A DNA stretch of 22,419 bases from positions 1-22,419 of the forward strand of contig DATLGB010000034.1 of the NCBI GenBank assembly GCA_035540675.1, given 5' to 3'. This DNA comes from DATLGB01 sp035540675 (GTDB lineage: Bacteria > Actinomycetota > Thermoleophilia > Solirubrobacterales > Solirubrobacteraceae). The position numbers and the translations under genes are program-made. The notes below the pieces were generated by a model that was given only the letters and a program-made list of their open reading frames with translations, made no database searches and was not told the DNA's origin. This document shows, one piece after another, positions 8,244 to 14,818 of the stretch. Positions within the stretch are counted from its first letter, which is position 1. Each line of letters starts with the position of its first letter.

Positions 8244-9919
8244 TGACCGCCATCCGCACCCCTCTCACCCGCGACGGCCAGCTCTCCGACGAGGTCGAGC
8301 TCTACCACCGCACGTACACCACGCTGCTGCGGTCATCCGGCGAGACGCTCCTGCGCGTGCTCGAGAGCGCGCACCGGACGATGGGCTCGAGCCTGCATCC
8401 GCTGGCGGGGTCGCCGGAACCCGACCTCGGCGCGTTCATCTACGCCACCCGGCGCCTGCCCGACGTCATCGGCGACGCGCGCGTGATCGTCATGGGCCAG
8501 GAGGCCGAGGCGCTCGGCGTCACGCCGGACTGGACGCGCCTGGAGGCGCCCGCGCGCCGGCGCCATTGGTACGCGTCCGGCGACGGCCGGCTGGCCGTGC
8601 TGCTCGCCTCGACGTCGGACCTCGACGACGTCATCCCGACCCTCGTCGCCTACCAGATCGAGTGGAACAAGCTGCGCGCGCGGCTGCGCGCGCTCGGGTC
8701 GGTGCCCGGCGACGCCGCGGCCGCCGCCGAGGCGCTCGGCGGCACCCCCGAGGACTGGGCGCGCCTCGACCAGACCTGGGACGGGCGCCTCGCCGAGCGC
8801 CTCGGGAAGGTCGCGGGCCAGCGGCTCAACCTGCGGGTGCAGCTGCTCGGCGGCAGCGAGGTCGGCTACGCGCGGATGACGCGCCGCTGGTGGAAGCCCG
8901 TGCAGGACGAGCTCGGGGCCGACCAGCTCGACGACCGCCCGCTGTACTTCGTGTCGTCGAACTCGCACTCGCTGGTGAACGTGCTGACCGGCTGGGCTCG
9001 CGCGCACGAGGACGAGATCCGCGGCTGGGTGACCGCCGCCGCGCCGCCCGTGCTGCGCGACGAGCTCGCCCGCTTCGAGACCGGCGAGGCCGAGGGCTCC
9101 TGGGAGAACTTCCTCTACTACGCGGCCCGCGGCTTCTACGACTCCCAGCCCGACGGCAGCCTGTGGGACCGCCGGCGCGAGTACGAGCGCCGCATCGGCG
9201 TCCGCCACCTGTCGAGCCGGACCGCGCTGCGCGTGTCGGCCCAGGTCATCGACCTCGCGCGCCTGGACCCGGACGGCCTCGACCCGCGGATCGCCGACGC
9301 CGACCGCGAGAAGCTCGCCCGCAGCACCGCGCGGATTGTCAACATCGAGTACCCGCTCGGCCTCGCGGCGTACAACATCCTCCGCGAGGTGGCGGTCTCG
9401 ACCGCCGGGCTGCGCGGGGTCTACGTGCTCGGCAAGGCCGCGACGCTCAACGCCGACGTCGGCGACGTGATGATCTCGAGCGTCGTCCACGACGAGCACT
9501 CGGGCAACACGTACTGGCTCGACAACGTCTTCACCTTCCAGGACATCCAGCCCTGGCTGCGCTTCGGCTCGGGGCTGGACAACCAGCGGGCGGTCACGGT
9601 CAAGAGCACCTTCCTGCAGAACCGCGAGTACCTCGACTTCTACTACCGCGAGGCGTTCACGGTGGTGGAGATGGAGGCGGGGCCGTTCTGCAACGCGATC
9701 TACGAGATCACCGAGGCCGACCGCCATCCGACCGACGAGTCGGTGAACTTCTCCAAGCTCCCGATCGACTTCGGGATGATCCACTACGCGTCCGACACGC
9801 CGTACACCCAGGCGCGCACGCTCGGCGCGCAGGGCCTCGACTACTACGGCATGGACTCCACGTACGCGAGCACCGTCGCGATCGTGCGCCGGATCCTCGC
9901 CCGCGAGGGGATCGTCTGA
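8243..9919 (+). CDS. Unrecognised 558-aa protein with a nucleoside-phosphorylase-like C-terminal region
   Basis: I do not recognise this protein by name. It has no signal peptide or membrane segment and is probably cytoplasmic. Residues 1-335 form a charged, mostly helical-looking region with an aromatic-rich segment (YQIEWNKL near 137). From about residue 345 the pattern recalls the NP-I nucleoside phosphorylase/nucleosidase fold: YPLGLAAYNILRE, a Gly turn GKAATL (397-402), VGDVMIS (about 407), a phosphate/ribose-type loop EMEAG (476-480), and SDTP (517-520), which resembles the catalytic Ser-Asp of MTA and AMP nucleosidases. ATG 8243 overlaps the permease stop by one base. It ends a nucleoside import and salvage operon, which supports a nucleoside or nucleotide substrate. 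The fold is inference from motifs, not a search result. Confidence 0.8.
   Translation: MTAIRTPLTRDGQLSDEVELYHRTYTTLLRSSGETLLRVLESAHRTMGSSLHPLAGSPEPDLGAFIYATRRLPDVIGDARVIVMGQEAEALGVTPDWTRLEAPARRRHWYASGDGRLAVLLASTSDLDDVIPTLVAYQIEWNKLRARLRALGSVPGDAAAAAEALGGTPEDWARLDQTWDGRLAERLGKVAGQRLNLRVQLLGGSEVGYARMTRRWWKPVQDELGADQLDDRPLYFVSSNSHSLVNVLTGWARAHEDEIRGWVTAAAPPVLRDELARFETGEAEGSWENFLYYAARGFYDSQPDGSLWDRRREYERRIGVRHLSSRTALRVSAQVIDLARLDPDGLDPRIADADREKLARSTARIVNIEYPLGLAAYNILREVAVSTAGLRGVYVLGKAATLNADVGDVMISSVVHDEHSGNTYWLDNVFTFQDIQPWLRFGSGLDNQRAVTVKSTFLQNREYLDFYYREAFTVVEMEAGPFCNAIYEITEADRHPTDESVNFSKLPIDFGMIHYASDTPYTQARTLGAQGLDYYGMDSTYASTVAIVRRILAREGIV
9905..9910 (+). promoter_or_regulatory. Shine-Dalgarno sequence supporting a CTG start
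   Basis: GAGGGG lies 5 bases before CTG 9916. It is close to the anti-Shine-Dalgarno complement and at an effective spacing. No ATG, GTG or TTG is in frame near the lipoprotein signal, so this site decides the start. Confidence 0.6.
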
Positions 9920-10479
9920 AGCGGCTCGCGGCGGTCGCGCTCGTCCTGCTCGCCGGCTGCGGGGACGGCGACGAGCGCCGCGCGGCGGCCTGCGAGAACA
10001 CCGAGCCGAGCGGCGCGCGGCTGGGCTTCACCGCCACGCGCGCCGAGGTCTGCGCGGCGCGCGGCCGGCCGCTGCGGATCGTCCGCCGGGGCGACGTGGA
10101 ACGGTGGGAGTACGGCAATGGGATGGGGTGGGAGTTCCGCGGCGACGAGGGCCGCATCGCGGTCGACCCGGAGCGGGTCGACATCACGAAGCCGACGCCG
10201 GGCTCGCCGACCCGCGTCGAGGGGCTGCCGGACCCACGCGGCGCGCGCGCCGAGCGCGGCCGCCTGCTCGTGGCGCAGGCCGGCTGCCTCGCCTGCCACC
10301 TCATCGGCTCCAGCGGCAACGACGGCCCGGGGCCCGGCCTCACGCGCGTCGGCGCGGCCCTGCCGGAGCCGGCGATCCGGCGCGCGCTCGTCGACCCGGA
10401 GCCGCCGATGCCCTCCTACGCGTCGATCGGCGACGCCGACCTCGACGCGCTCGTCGCCTACCTCGCGCAGCTGCGCTGA
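9916..10479 (+). CDS. Small lipoprotein with a C-terminal cytochrome c domain, CTG start
   Basis: Predicted lipid-anchored cytochrome c of 187 aa on the outer face of the membrane. A short signal (LKRLAAVALVLLAGC) ends in lipobox LAGC with Cys15. Residues about 33-85 (GFTATRAEVCAARGRP, then RWEYGNGMGWEFRGDEGRIA) recall BamE/SmpA-like small domains; this is only a pattern match. Residues 113-187 are a minimal class I cytochrome c with the haem motif CLACH (124-128), a GPGPGL segment, a probable axial Met in MPSY (M165), and a final helix DLDALVAYLAQLR. The only plausible start is CTG 9916, overlapping the previous TGA (CTGA) just as GTGA is used elsewhere in the operon. Its electron-transfer partner is unknown, and a link to nucleoside metabolism is not obvious. 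Confidence 0.8.
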   Translation: MKRLAAVALVLLAGCGDGDERRAAACENTEPSGARLGFTATRAEVCAARGRPLRIVRRGDVERWEYGNGMGWEFRGDEGRIAVDPERVDITKPTPGSPTRVEGLPDPRGARAERGRLLVAQAGCLACHLIGSSGNDGPGPGLTRVGAALPEPAIRRALVDPEPPMPSYASIGDADLDALVAYLAQLR

Positions 10480-10525
10480 CGAACGTCCCGCAATGCGCGC
10501 TATAGCCCGCATTCCGGGACGTTCG
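10480..10525. repeat. 18-bp inverted repeat after the nucleoside operon
   Basis: Left arm 10480-10497 and right arm 10508-10525 are reverse complements with one mismatch. The outer 11 bases (CGAACGTCCCG / CGGGACGTTCG) match perfectly. The 10-base loop holds the palindrome GCTATAGC (10499-10506). It begins directly after the cytochrome stop codon, so it is probably the transcription terminator of the operon, but no T-run follows. A third copy of the GGACGTTC core lies at 10555-10562, just before the next gene, so an operator role is possible. Confidence 0.7.
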
Positions 10526-10569
10526 GCGCTGCGGGCGCGACTTCCGCGGGCGGCGGACGTTCCCATCGC

Positions 10570-11220
10570 ATGAGGCTCCTGCCGCTCGTCCTGGTGCTGG
10601 CCGTCGTCGCGGCGTCGGCGCCGCCCGCCGCCGCCGCGCCCCGCTGCCACCGGACGCCGCCGCAGTCGCCGCCGCGCGTGACGGTGGTCCAGACGGAGCA
10701 GGTGCGCGTCTACCGCCGCGGCCCGGAGGGCGAGCGGGAGTTCTTCGCCTGCGCCCGCCGCACCGGCCGCACCATCAAGCTGGGCGAGGAGAACCTCGAC
10801 ACGGGCTTCGCCGGCTTCCGGGCGGCCGGCCGCTACGTCGCCTACCGCGAGGAGTACACGATGCGCTGCTGCGGCGACGCCCATGTGACGGTCCGCCTCC
10901 TCGACGCGGTGCGCCCGCGCATCGCCCACTCGTGGAGCTACGCGCTCTACGGGCACCCCGGCAGCGGCGACGCCGTGCTGCGGATGCGCGGCCAGAAGCT
11001 GCTCGCGAGCGGCGCCTACGCGTTCATGATCGGCGCCTACGAGGCGTCCGACGACACGGACGCGTTCGGCGCACCGGTCTACGACGTCGTCGTCGCGTCG
11101 CCGAAGCGCGCCGAAGTGGTCGACACGGGCCCGGACATCGAGCCGCGGTCGTTCTCGGCGACGCGCACCACCGTACGCTGGCGCCGCGGCGGCCGCGCGC
11201 GCAGCGCCCCGATGCCTTAG
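10570..11220 (+). CDS. Secreted protein of unknown function
   Basis: A 216-aa protein that I do not recognise. It begins with a typical Sec signal peptide (MRLLPLVLVLAVVAASAPPA, cleavage probably after an AAA near residue 23). The mature part has four Cys: C26, C61 in FACARRTGR, and the adjacent pair C100-C101 in TMRCCGD. These could form two disulfides. Spaced aromatic and charged beta-like segments (RVYRRG, RYVAYREEY, VYDVVVASPKRAEVVDTG) suggest a beta-rich fold, perhaps propeller-like repeats, but this is weak. The ATG is the first in frame after the inverted repeat, about 45 bases downstream of it. The C-terminus is Arg-rich. No enzyme motif is seen. Confidence 0.7.
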   Translation: MRLLPLVLVLAVVAASAPPAAAAPRCHRTPPQSPPRVTVVQTEQVRVYRRGPEGEREFFACARRTGRTIKLGEENLDTGFAGFRAAGRYVAYREEYTMRCCGDAHVTVRLLDAVRPRIAHSWSYALYGHPGSGDAVLRMRGQKLLASGAYAFMIGAYEASDDTDAFGAPVYDVVVASPKRAEVVDTGPDIEPRSFSATRTTVRWRRGGRARSAPMP

Positions 11221-11245
11221 CGCGACGCACATCCCGGGCTGGACC

Positions 11246-11274
11246 TACCGCCGCGCCCGCGCCGGCGGTACGAT
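11246..11274 (+). promoter_or_regulatory. 8-bp inverted repeat overlapping a candidate -10
   Basis: TACCGCCG (11246-11253) and CGGCGGTA (11263-11270) are perfect inverted copies around a 9-base spacer. The right arm runs into TACGAT (11269-11274), which fits a TANNNT -10 element for the lipoprotein gene at 11294. The hairpin could instead end transcription of the upstream secreted-protein gene, 25 bases after its stop. No good -35 hexamer is visible at normal spacing. Confidence 0.35.
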
Positions 11275-11293
11275 CGCCTGCACGGGAGAAGCC

Positions 11294-11857
11294 TTGCTGA
11301 GCGCTTCAAGACCTGCGATCGGCGCAGCCGCACTCGCGGCGGTCGTCGCCGGCTGCGGCGACCGCGGGCATCGCGCCCCGGCGTCCGCGGCCGCGGCGGA
11401 GCCGGCGGCCATCCGCCTGACCTGCGACGACAGCTGGATCCCGAATCGGCGCACCTTCGCCGCGCGCGAACGGCGCCGGAACAGCATCCGGCTCGGACCG
11501 CTCACGCTGCTCAACGCGCGGCGCCTTCGATGGGCGCCCGACGACGTCCTGGGGGAGCTCAAGATCCGGACGCTGATGCGGCCGGGGGCGAGCGCGAGGC
11601 TCTCGCTCGAGCCCACCGCGCCCGCGCGCGCGGCCTTCGCAGCCGTGCCGATCACGGCGCGGCGGCGGGTGGTGGAGTTCCCGGGGTGCGTCCCGGTGCC
11701 GGCAGATCAGCGGACGTTCCCGGACCTCGGCGACCGCGGCTTCCCGCTGATCCTGGCGGCCCCCGGTCCGGGCTGTTACGACATCGCGGTGACGGCCGGT
11801 GCCACCACCATCCGGCACCGGCTGAAGGTCGGCGTGCGCCGCTGCGCGGCCGCCTGA
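11294..11857 (+). CDS. Lipoprotein of unknown function
   Basis: A 187-aa predicted lipoprotein. The signal MLSASRPAIGAAALAAVVAGC ends in a lipobox with Cys21. A Ala-rich linker follows, then a domain with a CDDSW segment near residue 50 and two later Cys, in FPGCVPV and PGPGCYDIAV. The last part (FPLILAAPGPGCYDIAVTAG, then RLKVGVRRC) reads as beta strands of an Ig-like or carbohydrate-binding-like sandwich; this is inference and I know no named family for it. TTG 11294 is chosen because GGGAGA lies just upstream at 11284-11289 and the signal peptide needs this start. It is separated from its neighbours by 73 and 60 bases, so it may be transcribed alone. Confidence 0.65.
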   Translation: MLSASRPAIGAAALAAVVAGCGDRGHRAPASAAAAEPAAIRLTCDDSWIPNRRTFAARERRRNSIRLGPLTLLNARRLRWAPDDVLGELKIRTLMRPGASARLSLEPTAPARAAFAAVPITARRRVVEFPGCVPVPADQRTFPDLGDRGFPLILAAPGPGCYDIAVTAGATTIRHRLKVGVRRCAAA

Positions 11858-11882
11858 CGCCGCCCAGCAGCAGGGTTCTCGA

Positions 11883-11911
11883 TTTACCTGCGCCGCGCGC
11901 GCCTGTATGTT
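11883..11911 (+). promoter_or_regulatory. Leaderless promoter of the NfeD-SPFH pair
   Basis: TTTACC (11883-11888) and TATGTT (11906-11911) each match 4 of 6 bases of the sigma-70/SigA consensus and sit 17 bases apart. The expected transcription start, 6-7 bases after the -10, falls on the ATG at 11918. No Shine-Dalgarno sequence precedes that ATG, as expected for a leaderless mRNA. Confidence 0.6.
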
Positions 11912-11917
11912 CGCGGC

Positions 11918-12349
11918 ATGGACCCCTGGTTGCTCTGGCTGCTCGCGGCGGTGATCTTCGCCGTCGGCGAGATCCTCACCCTCGGCTTCTTCCTGGCCCC
12001 GTTCGCGGGCGGCGCGCTGGTCGCGGCGCTCGTATCGGGGCTCGGCGCGGGCGGGCTGCTCGAGTGGGCGTCCTTCCTCGTCGTGTCGATCGTGCTGCTG
12101 GCCGCGCTACGGCCCATCGCGCGATCGCACAAGCGGATGCCGGCGCAGATCAGGACGGGGACCGCTGCGCTGGTGGGCAAGCCGGCCACCGTGATCGAGC
12201 GCATCGCCAACCACGAGGGCGTCGGCCTCGTCCGCATCGACGGCGACGCGTGGACCGCGCGCGCCTACGACGACGAGCAGGTCATCGAAGCCGGCGCGCG
12301 CGTGCAAGTCGTAGAGATCAGGGGCGCGATCGCGCTCGTGACCGAATAG
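11918..12349 (+). CDS. NfeD-family membrane protein (short form, no protease domain)
   Basis: A 143-aa membrane protein that normally works with an SPFH/flotillin-like partner, here the next gene. Two to three helices fill residues 4-66 (WLLWLLAAVIFAVGEILTLGFF, then AGGALVAALVSGLGAG and ASFLVVSIVLLAALRP). The soluble NfeD C-terminal OB-fold domain spans about 78-143 (TGTAALVGKPATV, GLVRIDGDAWTARAYD, GARVQVVEIRGAIALV). It lacks the ClpP-like serine protease domain of long NfeD proteins. ATG 11918 has no ribosome site but sits at the predicted transcription start. The stop is 12 bases before the SPFH gene, so the two share an mRNA. Confidence 0.88.
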   Translation: MDPWLLWLLAAVIFAVGEILTLGFFLAPFAGGALVAALVSGLGAGGLLEWASFLVVSIVLLAALRPIARSHKRMPAQIRTGTAALVGKPATVIERIANHEGVGLVRIDGDAWTARAYDDEQVIEAGARVQVVEIRGAIALVTE

Positions 12350-12361
12350 GAGCCCGACCCA

Positions 12362-13468
12362 ATGACCGCTTCCGTGATCGCCCTCATCATCCTGGCGGTC
12401 TTCGTGTTCATCGTCGCCGCGTCGGGGGTCCGGATCGTCCCGCAGGCGCGCGCCGGCATCGTGGAGCGCCTCGGGCGCTACTCGCGCACGCTCGACGCCG
12501 GCCTGGCGCTGATCATCCCGTTCGTCGACCGCGTCAAGCCGCTGATCGACCTGCGCGAGCAGGTGGTCTCCTTCCCGCCGCAGCCCGTGATCACCGAGGA
12601 CAACCTCGTCGTCGGGATCGACACCGTCATCTACTTCACGGTCACCGACCCGAAGGCCGCCACCTACGAGGTGGCGAACCCGCTGCAGGCGATCGAGCAG
12701 CTCACCGTGACGACGCTCCGTAACGTCATCGGCGGCATGACGCTCGAGGAGACGCTGACCTCGCGCGACACGATCAACTCGCAGCTGCGCGCCGTGCTCG
12801 ACGAGGCGACGAGCAAGTGGGGCATCCGCGTCAACCGCGTCGAGCTGAAGTCGGTCGAGCCGCCGCGCACGGTGCAGGAGGCGATGGAGAAGCAGATGCG
12901 CGCCGAGCGCGACCGGCGCGCCACGATCCTCACCGCGGAGGGCGTCAAGCAGTCGCAGATCCTGACCGCCGAGGGCGAGAAGCAGTCGGCCGTGCTGAAG
13001 GCGGAGGGCGCGCGCACCGCCGCGATCCTGCGCTCCGAGGGCGAGGCCAAGGCGATCGGGACCGTCTTCCAGGCGATCCACGACGGCGCGCCCGACGAGC
13101 GGCTGCTGTCGTATCAGTACCTGCAGATGCTGCCGCAGCTCGCGCGCGGCGAGGCGAACAAGATCTTCGTGATCCCGAGCGAGTTCTCGCAGGCGCTCGG
13201 CAACGTCGGCGGCGCGCTCTCCGGCCTGGGGCGCGGCGGCGGCGACGGGGCGCCGCCGCCGCCGCCGCGGCGCGGGCGCAACGAGGCCGCCGAAGAGGCG
13301 GCGGCCGCCGCGCAGCGCGACGCGGAGGATGCCGCCCGTGCGGCGCGCCAGGCGACCGCCGAGGCGAAGGGAGCGACGGCCGGCGTGACCGGCGCGACGC
13401 CGCCGCCGACCCCGCCCGCGCCGCCCGCCGAGGAGCCGCCGCAGCCGCCGGCCGCGCCGACGGTCTGA
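12362..13468 (+). CDS. SPFH/band-7 family membrane protein (QmcA/stomatin-like) with Ala/Pro tail
   Basis: Predicted membrane scaffold protein of 368 aa. One N-terminal helix (about 5-22) is followed by the SPFH domain (VRIVPQARAGIVERLGRYSRTLDAGL, NLVVGIDTVIYFTVTDPKAATYEVAN, RNVIGGMTLEETLTSRDTIN). Next comes a coiled-coil of repeated ILTAEGxKQS units around 185-235 that should drive oligomerisation. From about residue 290 the family core ends, and a low-complexity tail of about 75 residues rich in Pro, Ala and Glu runs to the stop. AGGAG (12348-12352) lies 9 bases before the ATG. It is paired with NfeD as in the E. coli YbbJ-QmcA pair. The gene converges on the EAL-GAF gene with only 12 bases between stops. 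Confidence 0.9.
   Translation: MTASVIALIILAVFVFIVAASGVRIVPQARAGIVERLGRYSRTLDAGLALIIPFVDRVKPLIDLREQVVSFPPQPVITEDNLVVGIDTVIYFTVTDPKAATYEVANPLQAIEQLTVTTLRNVIGGMTLEETLTSRDTINSQLRAVLDEATSKWGIRVNRVELKSVEPPRTVQEAMEKQMRAERDRRATILTAEGVKQSQILTAEGEKQSAVLKAEGARTAAILRSEGEAKAIGTVFQAIHDGAPDERLLSYQYLQMLPQLARGEANKIFVIPSEFSQALGNVGGALSGLGRGGGDGAPPPPPRRGRNEAAEEAAAAAQRDAEDAARAARQATAEAKGATAGVTGATPPPTPPAPPAEEPPQPPAAPTV
13233..13262. repeat. 12-bp GC-only hairpin and GCC tract inside the SPFH gene
   Basis: Bases 13233-13244 and 13251-13262 pair perfectly around a 6-base loop, and the right arm continues as a (GCC)n tract. It encodes the Gly-rich and five-Pro hinge where the SPFH core meets its tail. Confidence 0.6.
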
Positions 13469-13480
13469 GGCGGCGGGTCG

Positions 13481-14764
13481 CTACGCGCGGGAGATGCGCT
13501 CCAGCGCGGCCCCGAGCTGGAGCGCGATGATGCGCGCGCGACCGATCTCGAAGCGGCTCCACGGCATCTCGTCGCGCCGGTAGGCCTCGAAGAGCCCGAT
13601 CGCCCGGCCGGCGCACGACACGGGGAGCATCAGCAGCGAGCGGTAGCCGACCTTGCGCAGGACCTCGATCTCGCTCGGCTCCGCGTCGGGGTCCGAGACC
13701 AGCACCTGCGACGTGTCCTGCTCGCGCAGCAGGCGCGCGGTCTCCGGATAGTGCTCGATGACGTAGCGGTCGTCGAGCCGGTCCGGGCCGCCGGCTCCGA
13801 CCACGACCAGCTCGCCCCCGTCGATGATCGAGATCAGCAGGTCGTCGGCCGCGAGCTCCTGCTGGATGGCGGCGACCGCCTCGCTCAGCTCGCCGTACGT
13901 CGTCGCCTCCGACAGCCGCCACGCCAGCCACTGCAGGCGGCCGTCGATGCCGAGCGCGCCGGGGTCGCCGTGGGAGCCGGTGACCGACGCGGCGACCGAG
14001 GACGTGCACGTCCGCGCCGCGGCGGGGTCTGCGCTCTGCCACGGCTTTGCGGGGCGCCCGACGGCGTGGCCCTGGGCGTAGACCACGTCGAGCTCCGCGA
14101 GGCGCTCGAGGTCCTCGAGGGTCTCGACGCCCTCCGCGCACACCGCGACCCCCAGCTCGCGGGCGTAGCGGACGAGCACCTCGACCAGCACCGCCTTGGC
14201 CGGGTCGGCGTGGATGCGGTGCACCAGCGCGCGGTCGAGCTTGAGCACGTCGGGCGCCGACCACATCAGGTGGCGCAGCCCCGCGTAGTCGGAGCCGGCG
14301 AGGTCGAGCGCGAGCCGGCCGCCGCGCGAGCGGATGTCGCGCCGCAGCGAGCGCAGGACCTCGTCGGGCTGCTCGGGACCCTGGCCGGTGACGTCGATGA
14401 CGATGCCGTCCAGGCGCGCCGGGAGCACCGCCTGCACGTCGGCCGACGCGAGCGCCGCCGGCGACAGGTTCAGGGCGAGGAAGCTTCCGAACGGGCGGCG
14501 CCCGACCGACAGCGCCGTCGCCGCGGCGTGCGCCTCCAGCCGCAGGCCGATCCCGCAGCGATGCGCCTCCGCGAACCACTCGGCGGTCGGGCGGCGGCGG
14601 CCGCGCGTGAAGCGCGCCAGCGCCTCGTAGCCGGCGACGAGGCCGGTGCGCAGGTCGATCACCGGCTGGAACACCGGCGCGAGCTCGTCGCGGGCGATGA
14701 CGGCCTCGACCTCCTCGCGCATGCGCGCGGAGAGCCGCCCGTCGTGGCTGCGGGCGATGCCCAT
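13481..14764 (-). CDS. EAL-GAF protein with a degenerate EAL domain
   Basis: Cytoplasmic 427-aa protein. Residues 17-240 are an EAL (c-di-GMP phosphodiesterase) domain with FQPVIDL, YEALAR (E47), LALNLSP (N99), LKLD (K175), CAEGVET (E211) and AQGHAVGRP (Q231). Two metal-binding motifs are altered. The usual E-[IV]-T-E reads IDVTG (D124, G127), and the usual D-D-[FA]-G-x-G reads DLAGSD (D154, L155). Phosphodiesterase activity is therefore doubtful, while ligand binding remains possible. Residues 275-425 look like a GAF sensor domain (LLISIIDGGELVVVGAGG, YRSLLMLPVSCAGRAIGLFEAY). The start ATG 14764 has GAGG just upstream. The frame stays open further upstream across ffh, but that extension is the antisense of ffh and is rejected. 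It is divergent from ffh. Confidence 0.88.
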   Translation of the reverse strand: MGIARSHDGRLSARMREEVEAVIARDELAPVFQPVIDLRTGLVAGYEALARFTRGRRRPTAEWFAEAHRCGIGLRLEAHAAATALSVGRRPFGSFLALNLSPAALASADVQAVLPARLDGIVIDVTGQGPEQPDEVLRSLRRDIRSRGGRLALDLAGSDYAGLRHLMWSAPDVLKLDRALVHRIHADPAKAVLVEVLVRYARELGVAVCAEGVETLEDLERLAELDVVYAQGHAVGRPAKPWQSADPAAARTCTSSVAASVTGSHGDPGALGIDGRLQWLAWRLSEATTYGELSEAVAAIQQELAADDLLISIIDGGELVVVGAGGPDRLDDRYVIEHYPETARLLREQDTSQVLVSDPDAEPSEIEVLRKVGYRSLLMLPVSCAGRAIGLFEAYRRDEMPWSRFEIGRARIIALQLGAALERISRA

Positions 14765-14803
14765 GGGCCTCGTATCGCCCGCGGCGCGGCGCGGCTTGAG
14801 GAC

Positions 14804-14809
14804 TAGGAT
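14804..14809 (+). promoter_or_regulatory. Candidate -10 element of ffh
   Basis: TAGGAT fits the TANNNT pattern and lies 9 bases before GTG 14819, in the 54-base gap between the divergent EAL-GAF and ffh starts. No convincing -35 is seen. Its AGGA (14805-14808) could instead be the ribosome site. Confidence 0.35.
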
Positions 14810-14818
14810 CAGCGAGAC

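Noticed and set aside
8566..9915. Upstream extension of the cytochrome frame to 637 aa
   Set aside because: It is the Arg-rich shadow of the 558-aa gene. A lipoprotein signal must be N-terminal, which fits only CTG 9916.
13469..13480. Terminator between the convergent SPFH and EAL-GAF genes
   Set aside because: Only 12 bases lie between the stops, and no hairpin with a T-run is present on either strand.
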